A stretch of 63,069 nucleotides of DNA. Origin: Bryocella elongata (GTDB taxonomy: Bacteria > Acidobacteriota > Terriglobia > Terriglobales > Acidobacteriaceae). This document shows, one piece after another, positions 8,510-16,981 of this stretch. The position numbers were made by a program, and so were the translations under genes. The stretch's first letter is position 1; each line of letters begins with the position of its first letter. The notes beneath the pieces were generated by a model. The model did no database searches. It was given only the letters and a program-made list of their open reading frames with translations, and was not told where the DNA came from. The stretch covers positions 1-63,069 of the forward strand of contig NZ_FNVA01000011.1 in assembly GCF_900108185.1 (NCBI RefSeq), in the 5' to 3' direction.

Positions 8510-9910
8510 ATGCCGCGCCGTCCGCTATCCATCTCGCTTCGACTCACAATCTGGTTTGGCATCATTCTGCTTGCTGGCTGGTTTCTCTTCGGCGCCGCAA
8601 TGTGGTTCACGCTGAAGCACACACTCACCGGCGAGCGGCGACAGACGCTCGACCGAAGGCTCGACCGGCTCCAGGAGTTGCTGCATCGTGACGCAATGCA
8701 AAGTCCCGAAGATCGCTACAGTGACTTCCATGACTTCGCGTCGGCTACTGGCAACGGACTTATGGAGGTCTTCAAGACCAACGGCGAGCTTTACTGGCCC
8801 TCGCCATCATCTGCTGCGAAGAGCTTTCCGTGGCCTCATGTTGAACAGACCAGCGATGAGAAGTTCGTGCACGTAACTGCGAACGGCCAGCCCTATTGGC
8901 TGATGTCTCGACCGTATCGCATTGGTGCGACGGATGTGGTTCTCGTTGCGGCTGCCCCGGAGTCTGGGAACCGGCTCTTGCTTGATCGCTTCTGGAATGG
9001 TCTTGTCACCTCTGCGCCGTTGCTGCTGATCGTCGCTATGGCTGGTGGCTACTGGATCAGCCGCCGCGCGCTGAGTCCCGTCGATCGCATCACCGCAACC
9101 GCGCGCTCCATTGGCATCCGCAATCTTTCCGAACGTCTGCCTGTCACGAGTTCGAGCGATGAGCTTCAACGCCTCACCGAGACCTGCAACGACATGCTCG
9201 AGCGCCTCGAACACGCTGTGCGCCGCCTGAAGCAGTTCACCGCAGATGCTTCGCACGAGTTACGCGGCCCCTTGTCGCTCACGCGACTCATCGCCGAGGT
9301 GGCATTACGAAGTCCCGAGGTAGACGCAACCAGCCGCGCCTCGTTTCTGGAGATCGCGGAAGAGTCCACTCGAGCCGCGAATCTCCTGGAAGAGTTGCTC
9401 GAGCTTGCTCGTGCCGACGCCGAGCCGCTGGATATTTCGCTTGAGCCGGTAGACCTCAACCTGCTTGTCGAAGAGGTCTGCACGATGGGCCGTAAGCTGG
9501 CTGCAGAGCGTGGCGTGGCGGTGCAGTTCGTCGACACGCCGCGCGAGCCCACGGTCGTGCTCGGCCACGCGCCAAGTCTACGCCGCATGCTCTGGATCCT
9601 CGTCGACAACGCGATCAAGTACACGCCGACGGCTGGTGACGTGCGCGTAACCATGCACCGTAAACAGCAAAACGCCATCGTCCAGGTCGTCGACACCGGC
9701 ATCGGCATCGCTGCTGCCGATCTCCCTCGGGTCTTCGATCGCTTCTATCGTGCCGATCCATCTCGTGCGGAAGTCGAGGGCGTAGGTCTCGGGCTTTCGA
9801 TCGCGAAGTGGATCGCGGACCGACATCGCGCCGAGATCCATGTTGAAAGCCTTGAAGGCAAAGGTTCGACGTTCACACTTTGCTTCAGTACGGCCCCGGC
9901 CGCGTTATAA
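8510..9910 (+). CDS. HAMP-containing sensor histidine kinase
   Basis: This is a 466-aa inner-membrane kinase. TM1 lies at about residues 10-35, with a periplasmic sensor of about 130 residues and no recognised fold, then TM2 (~165-187) and a HAMP linker. The HisKA motif ASHELRGPL carries the phospho-accepting His near residue 249. The N box is LVDNAIKYTP, the G1 box DTGIGIAAADLPRVF and the G2 box GVGLGLSIAKW. The layout resembles the CusS/heavy-metal sensor group. It is translated 3 bp after the response regulator and ends just before a strong bidirectional terminator. The ligand is unknown; context suggests it monitors the nutrient imported by the neighbouring receptor. Confidence 0.92.
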   Translation: MPRRPLSISLRLTIWFGIILLAGWFLFGAAMWFTLKHTLTGERRQTLDRRLDRLQELLHRDAMQSPEDRYSDFHDFASATGNGLMEVFKTNGELYWPSPSSAAKSFPWPHVEQTSDEKFVHVTANGQPYWLMSRPYRIGATDVVLVAAAPESGNRLLLDRFWNGLVTSAPLLLIVAMAGGYWISRRALSPVDRITATARSIGIRNLSERLPVTSSSDELQRLTETCNDMLERLEHAVRRLKQFTADASHELRGPLSLTRLIAEVALRSPEVDATSRASFLEIAEESTRAANLLEELLELARADAEPLDISLEPVDLNLLVEEVCTMGRKLAAERGVAVQFVDTPREPTVVLGHAPSLRRMLWILVDNAIKYTPTAGDVRVTMHRKQQNAIVQVVDTGIGIAAADLPRVFDRFYRADPSRAEVEGVGLGLSIAKWIADRHRAEIHVESLEGKGSTFTLCFSTAPAAL

Positions 9911-9936
9911 GCGTCCCTCGGACTCGAAGCACAAAC

Positions 9937-9967
9937 GGAACAGGCCGGCTCATAGCCGGCCTGTTCC
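9937..9967. terminator. Bidirectional hairpin terminator between sensor kinase and argG
   Basis: GGAACAGGCCGGCT at 9937-9950 pairs perfectly with 9954-9967 across a 3-nt loop (CAT), giving a 14-bp stem. It is the only sequence feature in the 75-bp gap between two converging genes. The tail is only weakly U-rich (ATTTCG on plus). Confidence 0.8.
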
Positions 9968-9985
9968 ATTTCGATGGAGCTGTGG

Positions 9986-11401
<1,416 letters not shown>

Positions 11402-11426
11402 TTACAAGACCGACCACACCGGCAGC

Positions 11427-11536
11427 AAAAAAACGCACAACGCCATGAGGCCGGGAGACCTCTCACCGAAGCCGGTTAGGGCGACGGCGGGCGTTGTGCG
11501 ACAGGGAGACACGTTTGTTCGAAGCCACGCTTCGAA
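11427..11536 (-). promoter_or_regulatory. argG leader: putative transcription attenuator or riboswitch
   Basis: On the minus strand, reading towards argG, a hairpin (TTCGAAGC/GCTTCGAA, 11518-11536) is followed by an 11-bp perfect stem, CGCACAACGCC (11500-11490) with GGCGTTGTGCG (11444-11434), and then immediately by seven T residues (11433-11427). The 45-nt interior can form smaller hairpins (ACCG-GCTT-CGGT and GAGA-GG-TCTC), so the element looks like a multi-branched aptamer closed by a terminator stem. It lies about 100 bases before the argG start. I do not recognise a named riboswitch class, and no arginine-rich leader peptide is evident. Confidence 0.55.
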
Positions 11537-11595
11537 GGTGCACGGCATCGGCTGGGAGAGCAACGGCCACGCCGGATACCTCACTCACGAAATTC

Positions 11596-11625
11596 AAACT
11601 AGGGCAGCGGACGGTGATATGTCAA
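11596..11625 (-). promoter_or_regulatory. argG promoter
   Basis: A sigma70-like promoter is seen on the minus strand: TTGACA at 11625-11620, an 18-bp spacer, and TAGTTT at 11601-11596. It would start a leader of about 260 nt ahead of argG that contains the putative attenuator. Confidence 0.5.
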
Positions 11626-12003
11626 CAATTTTCGAAACATATGTCATATCAATACAGCAAGGCGACGAGGAGCCGTCCACCGTCCGACGGATATGCGGAT
11701 CCAAGACGTTATCGGGCCTTGGATCGGATCGTTCGCCCATCCAAAGAAGGAGACATCATGCCGTCTTTCCATTCCGGAGCATACAGATCCACACATGCAA
11801 TCTGAAATTACCGACGTAACCTGTCATATCAATTACGAAAGGCTCCAGAGCCTGTTCCTTTTCCATTGACTCGCCCCATAGCAGCTTTGGGAAAAGAGGA
11901 TTCGCGTTATGGTCTTGCGACATCAGCCCATGCAGCGACGCACTTGTCTGCCCGACAGACGATCCTGTAAGCGCGGTGTTAGAATCCGGCCACGCCGCTG
12001 ACC
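11626..12003. repeat. Gene-free region with a 12-bp direct repeat
   Basis: No gene is supported here. TGTCATATCAAT occurs exactly at 11642-11653 and 11822-11833 (180 bp apart), and a related inverted form, TGATATGTCAA, lies at 11615-11625 over the argG -35 box. These could be binding sites for a regulator of argG or of the downstream regulator-like gene. The open frame spanning 11445-11819 has no protein-like features and was not called. Confidence 0.35.
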
Positions 12004-13263
12004 ATGACTACCGCCGTCCAGGAAGAGCCGTGCACCGCCATCGCTCCGCCGCTCATCCGGCAGCAGCTTGAGAACCTCGTTCAGGACCGCATCTTCCGCG
12101 CCAGCAAACGCTCCGTCCAGTTCCTTCGCTACGTCGTCGAGCGCACCCTCGAAGGCGAAGCCGACCAGATCAAGGAACGCACCATCGGCATTGAGGTCTT
12201 CGGACGCAACCCCTCCTACGACACCAACGTCGACCACGTCGTTCGCACCGCCGCCATCGAGGTCCGCAAGCGGCTCGCCATCTATTACGGCCAGCCCGAG
12301 CACCGTCAGGAACTCGTCATGAGCCTCGTGCCGGGCTCCTACGTCCCTCAGTTCTCGATCCCGGAGACGGAAGAGCAGGCCGCCGGCCACTCGCACTCGC
12401 AGCCCCCGGCCGTCCCGCGTGAGGAAGCTGCACCGCTCGCCGCCGCCTCGCCCCGCTCCTGGCTGAGCATGGCGCTCCTTCTAACCGCGGTCGCCATCGT
12501 GGTACTTGCCGCAACTGCCGCCGCCTGGACCCGCTTTCACCCCAGGACCGCCCAGGAGCTCTTCTGGAAGCCGGTGCTGGACACGCCCGGAACCGTCCTC
12601 CTGGCCGTCGGAGATGCTCCCAACGGCCCCCCGACGCTCTCTGCCGGATCCAGCGACCAATCCTCCGCGCTGCCCATGGTCCACTCAGCCTCCTCGGCGG
12701 TCGTGCCCTTCGCCGACACCGTGACGATCGCCCGCGTCCTCGGCACGCTCGAGGTCCACGGCAAACAGGTGGTCATCCGCGAAGAGCGCAAGAGCAGCTT
12801 CTCCGAGCTTCGCGAGAGCCCGGTCGTCCTCATCGGCGCCTTCAATAATGAGTGGAGCCTGCGACTGACGCGCCGCCTCCGCTACTCGCTGGCGCTCGAT
12901 CCCGACCGGCATCTCGCCTACATCAAGGACTCGCAGCATCCCGAAGCCCGCACCTGGGCCTGGGGCACCAACCAGCCCACCGACCGCCAGGGCGCCGCCG
13001 GTACCCCACCCCTTCAGGACTACGCCCTCATCTCTCGCATCTGGAACTCCGATACGGGTCGGGTCGTCGTCGTGGTGGGTGGCCTCTACACCTATGGCAC
13101 CGAGGCCGCCGGTGAGTTCCTCACCGATCCGACGCTCATGCAGTCCGTCTCCAAGGCAGCGAACCTGGGCGACCCGCACCGCAACGTACAGATCGTCCTC
13201 GCCACGACGGTGACCGACGGCACTCCAGGCCCACCCCGCGTCCTGGCAGTGTCTTCGGAATAG
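12004..13263 (+). CDS. Membrane-anchored regulator-like protein of unknown function
   Basis: This is a 419-aa protein. The N-terminal ~115 residues (FLRYVVERTLEGEADQIKER, GIEVFGRNPSYDTNVDHVVR, RKRLAIYYG, LVPGSYVPQF) resemble a domain I know from acidobacterial and rhizobial signalling or adenylate-cyclase-like proteins; it looks winged-helix-like and may bind DNA. A proline/alanine linker and one transmembrane helix (~155-180, SMALLLTAVAIVVLAATAA) follow, then a ~240-residue presumably periplasmic domain that I do not recognise. The topology (cytoplasmic DNA-binding-like domain, TM, periplasmic sensor) recalls CadC/ToxR regulators. It stands directly upstream, same strand, of a TonB receptor and GH3 gene, so it may control their expression. 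Function is inferred. Confidence 0.6.
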   Translation: MTTAVQEEPCTAIAPPLIRQQLENLVQDRIFRASKRSVQFLRYVVERTLEGEADQIKERTIGIEVFGRNPSYDTNVDHVVRTAAIEVRKRLAIYYGQPEHRQELVMSLVPGSYVPQFSIPETEEQAAGHSHSQPPAVPREEAAPLAAASPRSWLSMALLLTAVAIVVLAATAAAWTRFHPRTAQELFWKPVLDTPGTVLLAVGDAPNGPPTLSAGSSDQSSALPMVHSASSAVVPFADTVTIARVLGTLEVHGKQVVIREERKSSFSELRESPVVLIGAFNNEWSLRLTRRLRYSLALDPDRHLAYIKDSQHPEARTWAWGTNQPTDRQGAAGTPPLQDYALISRIWNSDTGRVVVVVGGLYTYGTEAAGEFLTDPTLMQSVSKAANLGDPHRNVQIVLATTVTDGTPGPPRVLAVSSE

Positions 13264-13502
13264 CGACCGGTCCTCAATCGGACGTCCCGCCGCAAACACT
13301 GAAAACACAGCGCATAAACCGATTCCTGACCGTCAAGGACGGTACCTGTCTATCTCCTTGTCTTCGCGGTCTGTAGAAATCCTCTCGCTTTCGGGAAGCC
13401 CTGTTCGCCGGTCGCGAACTTTGGCAGCCCGGGGGGTGGATTCCGGCCGCAACCCCGCCTACGTCAGCAGACCGGAAACGCACCAACTCTCAGGAGACCA
13501 GC

Positions 13503-16500
13503 ATGACCCGTACTCTTCGCCACGCCGCTTTGACCGCCATCCTCCTTATAGCGGTGCTGGTCCTCCCGCCCACGGCCCACGGCCAGGGCCTCGGCCGCAT
13601 CAGCGGCACTATCTCCGACGCCTCCGGTGCAGCCATCCCTAACGCCACCGTGACCCTCGAGCGCACCGGGACCGGCGAGACCCTGACCGCCACCACGGAC
13701 GCCTCCGGCGGTTACATCTTCCCGTCCGTCGCTCCCGCCGCCTACTCGGTCACCGCCACCGCCGCGGGCTTTGCCACCTACCTCCAGACGAGCGCCATCC
13801 TCGAAGCCGACCAGGCCCTCACCGTCAACGCGACCCTCAAGGTCGGTGCGACGACTGAAACCGTCACCGTCACCGACCAGCCGCCCCAGGTGGACACCAC
13901 CACCGGCACCCTCTCGCAGGTCATCGACGAAAAGCGCGTCAACGACCTCCCGCTCAACGGACGCAACGCCGCCACCATGACCACGCTGGTTCCCGGTGTC
14001 GTCGTCTCGCCAAGCACCAACATCGATCAGGGCTCCACCAAGACCTTCCCCGTCGTCGCCGCCGTCACCATCAACGGCACCCGCGCCAACCAGGTCAACT
14101 ACATGCTCGATGGCGGCAACAACGTCGACGAATACACCAACGTCAACGCCCCGTTCCCCTTCCCCGACGTCCTCCAGGAGTTCTCCGTCGAGACCTCCAA
14201 CTACAACGCCGAGTACGGCCAGAACGCGGGCGGCGTGGTCAACATCATCACCCGCGGCGGCTCCAACAAGTACCACGGCGATGCCTTCGAGTACGTCCGC
14301 AACCGCGTCTTCAACGCCGCGAACTACTTCACCTACACCAACGGCGTAAAGACTCGCGACTTCCTCAAGCGCAACCAGTTCGGCGGCACCTTCAACGGTC
14401 CCGTCCGCATCCCGCACCTCTACAACGGCACCGACAAGACCTTCTTCTCCTTTGGCACGCAGGCCACCCGCTACCGCAACCTCGCCTCGGGCGGAACCGC
14501 GACGCTGCCCACACCGGCGCAGCTGGCGGGCACCTTCACCGGCCTGGGCTCGGCGACCGCCATCCTGAATCCCACCACGCTGGCGCCCTACCCCTGCACC
14601 CCCACGGGCACCACCTATACCTGCCAGGTCAATCCCTCGGACTACAACTCCGCATCGCTGGCGCTGCTCAAGTACCTTCCCACCGTCAGCAACGCCAACC
14701 CGACGGTCAACTTCCTCAAGCCCAGCAGCCAGAACTACATCGAGTACACCGCACGCGGCGATCATGAGCTCACCGGCAAGGACCGTCTCACGCTCCGCTA
14801 CTTCTACGATCGTTACGACCAGAAGGGCGTACTCGACCTCACGGATCTCCTCACCTACACCGACCAGGCCTCCATCCGGTACCACAACGCGCTCATCTCG
14901 GAGACCCACACCTTCAGCCCGACGCTGCTGAACAACATCATCCTCAGCTACCAGATCGACGACTCCGAACGCGGTCCGCTCGCCGGCGCACCCAGCGTCG
15001 CGTCCCTCGGTGTAAACGTCTGGCAGCCCGCCTTCAGCCAGATCAACTCGATCGCGCTGACCAACTTCTTCACCGTGGGCGACAACCCGGCAGCGACCTT
15101 CCGACGTAACAACTACACCCTAAGCGATGACCTACATTGGGTGCGTGGCCGTCACTCGTTCGGCTTCGGATTCCACCTCGAACTCGCTAAGGTCGACGTT
15201 GCCAACGACTACGAGCAGCCCGGCCAGTTCACCTTCAACAGCAACGTCACCGACGCCAGCCCCGTGGCCGATTTCCTGCTCGGTGGCCTTACCTCCCTGG
15301 TTCAGGCATCAGGGCAATACTTCACCAACCGCTACCACGAGCAGGGCTACTATGCCCAGGACAGCTGGAAGATCAGCCGCCGCCTGACCCTCAACTACGG
15401 CCTGCGCTACGAGCCCTTCTCCCCCGAACATGAGGCACTCGGCCGCGAAGGGATGTTCAGCCCCTCCGGCTGGGCCTCCGGCACCATCTCGACCAGCCAC
15501 CCCACCGCACTCGCCGGTCTTCTCTTCCCCGGCGACAACGGCTTCGTCACCGACATGGTGCACCCCGTCTATACCCACGTGATGCCCCGCTTCGGCTTCG
15601 CCTATGACGTCTTCGGCAACGGCCGCACCAGCATCCGCGGCGGTGGGGGTCAGTTCTACGACACCCGCCTGCCCGGCGTCGAGGACAACATCTTCGCCAA
15701 CACCGTGCCCTTCGTCGCCTCCGTCAGCGCCAGCTTCGCGAACACGGCTGGATCCAGGCCCGCCATCTTCACCAACCCCTACGCCAGCGTCGCGGGAGGA
15801 AATCCCTTCCCTGCACCTCAGCCTCCTCCGGCCAACTACTTCACCACCACGAACTACCAGAACGCCAGCTATACCACCTTCAACCCCGCAACCTTCCGCG
15901 TCCCCGTCACGTATTCGTTCAATCTCGCCGTCGAGCAGCAGATCACGAAGACTCTCTCCGGCCGCGCGGCGTACGTCGGCTCCCAGGCCCGCCACCAGAT
16001 CAACCCCACCGACATCAATCCCATCTGGAACCAGGGCTCGAACATCGGCCACCGGATCTACTACTCCGCCACCAACCAGCAGCAGAACTACACCAGCGCG
16101 CTGGCCACGACGGACACCGGAGGCAACTCCAACTACAACTCGCTACAGGTCTCGCTTACGGACCACATCGCCTCCTCCCTTACGGCCTTCTTCAACTACA
16201 CATGGTCCAAGGCACTCGATAACAACCCGTTGGGAGCGCAGGGTGTGACCGCCGTCGTCCCGGGCTCCAGCTATGTGCTGCCCATCTACGAACCGAACTA
16301 CAAGCGGCTCGATACCGGCCCGGCCGATTACGATCATCGCAACGTAGCGACCTTCTCTTACGTGTGGTCTCTGCCCGCACTCAAGAGCGGCAACGCTGCC
16401 CTGCGTTATGCCGTGAACGGCTGGCAGACCAACGGCATCTTCGCGTTCCGCTCCGGCGACGCCCTCACCGTCACCGGATCCAACGTCGATGGCACCGGCC

Positions 16501-16889
16501 TGGGCCGAGATCGCGCAGTCTGGAACGGGCAAAACCCCTACGGCGCCACGGCCTGCAACGGAACGACCTCCGCTTGCCGCTCCTGGTATAACCCCGCGAG
16601 CTTTTCGGTCAATCCCGCCTACACCGCCAACCTCGCGCTGACCTACGGCAACGTCGTCAAAGGCAGCTTCGTCGGACCGCAGTTCGCTTCCTGGGATGTA
16701 AGCATGATCCGCGCCTTCCACATCTATGAGCGGTCCGAGCTACAGTTCCGCACCGAGTTCTTCAACGTCCTCAACCACACCAACTTCGGCGATCCTCAGA
16801 ACGCTCAGACCAACTCCGCCTTCGGCCGCATCACCTCCACTAACGGCGACCCACGCATCGGTCAGCTGTCACTCAAGCTGGACTTCTAG
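13503..16889 (+). CDS. TonB-dependent receptor (Oar-like, CarboxypepD_reg domain)
   Basis: This is a 1128-aa outer-membrane protein with AGGAG just upstream of the ATG. The signal peptide (AALTAILLIAVLVLPPTAHG) is followed by a carboxypeptidase-regulatory-like domain (ISGTISDASGAAIPNATVTL), a plug (EKRVNDLPLNGRNAATMTTL; NYMLDGGNNVDEYTN; YNAEYGQNAGGVVNIITRGG) and a large beta-barrel ending SLKLDF with the expected terminal Phe. It is the acidobacterial Oar-type receptor normally linked to polymer or oligosaccharide uptake. The following gene, 92 bp on, is a secreted GH3 glycosidase, so import of xylo- or gluco-oligosaccharides is likely. The substrate is inferred from neighbours only. Confidence 0.88.
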   Translation: MTRTLRHAALTAILLIAVLVLPPTAHGQGLGRISGTISDASGAAIPNATVTLERTGTGETLTATTDASGGYIFPSVAPAAYSVTATAAGFATYLQTSAILEADQALTVNATLKVGATTETVTVTDQPPQVDTTTGTLSQVIDEKRVNDLPLNGRNAATMTTLVPGVVVSPSTNIDQGSTKTFPVVAAVTINGTRANQVNYMLDGGNNVDEYTNVNAPFPFPDVLQEFSVETSNYNAEYGQNAGGVVNIITRGGSNKYHGDAFEYVRNRVFNAANYFTYTNGVKTRDFLKRNQFGGTFNGPVRIPHLYNGTDKTFFSFGTQATRYRNLASGGTATLPTPAQLAGTFTGLGSATAILNPTTLAPYPCTPTGTTYTCQVNPSDYNSASLALLKYLPTVSNANPTVNFLKPSSQNYIEYTARGDHELTGKDRLTLRYFYDRYDQKGVLDLTDLLTYTDQASIRYHNALISETHTFSPTLLNNIILSYQIDDSERGPLAGAPSVASLGVNVWQPAFSQINSIALTNFFTVGDNPAATFRRNNYTLSDDLHWVRGRHSFGFGFHLELAKVDVANDYEQPGQFTFNSNVTDASPVADFLLGGLTSLVQASGQYFTNRYHEQGYYAQDSWKISRRLTLNYGLRYEPFSPEHEALGREGMFSPSGWASGTISTSHPTALAGLLFPGDNGFVTDMVHPVYTHVMPRFGFAYDVFGNGRTSIRGGGGQFYDTRLPGVEDNIFANTVPFVASVSASFANTAGSRPAIFTNPYASVAGGNPFPAPQPPPANYFTTTNYQNASYTTFNPATFRVPVTYSFNLAVEQQITKTLSGRAAYVGSQARHQINPTDINPIWNQGSNIGHRIYYSATNQQQNYTSALATTDTGGNSNYNSLQVSLTDHIASSLTAFFNYTWSKALDNNPLGAQGVTAVVPGSSYVLPIYEPNYKRLDTGPADYDHRNVATFSYVWSLPALKSGNAALRYAVNGWQTNGIFAFRSGDALTVTGSNVDGTGLGRDRAVWNGQNPYGATACNGTTSACRSWYNPASFSVNPAYTANLALTYGNVVKGSFVGPQFASWDVSMIRAFHIYERSELQFRTEFFNVLNHTNFGDPQNAQTNSAFGRITSTNGDPRIGQLSLKLDF

Positions 16890-16910
16890 CTTCGGCCCAT
16901 CAGCAGGAGC

Positions 16911-16933
16911 GGAGAGGCGTTCAACCCCTCTCC
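16911..16933 (+). terminator. Hairpin between receptor and GH3 genes
   Basis: GGAGAGG (16911-16917) pairs with CCTCTCC (16927-16933) across a 9-nt loop. No U-tract follows, so it is more likely a weak terminator or an mRNA-stabilising stem inside the receptor-GH3 operon than a full stop. Confidence 0.35.
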
Positions 16934-16981
16934 GTCCCTGCACCTCCACGCCTCATCTCCTCTTGTGTCGCTAAGGACTCG

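Noticed and set aside
11545..11580. Glycine-riboswitch-like GGGAGAG on the plus strand
   Set aside because: Only the short core matches; the second conserved helix and a gcv gene are absent.
11445..11819. 124-codon plus-strand frame upstream of the regulator-like gene
   Set aside because: No hydrophobic, catalytic or repeat pattern, and it overlaps the argG promoter and leader structure on the other strand.
13464..14909. 481-codon minus-strand open frame over a TonB receptor
   Set aside because: Low-complexity Gly/Val/Glu translation caused by GC-rich codons of the receptor on the other strand.
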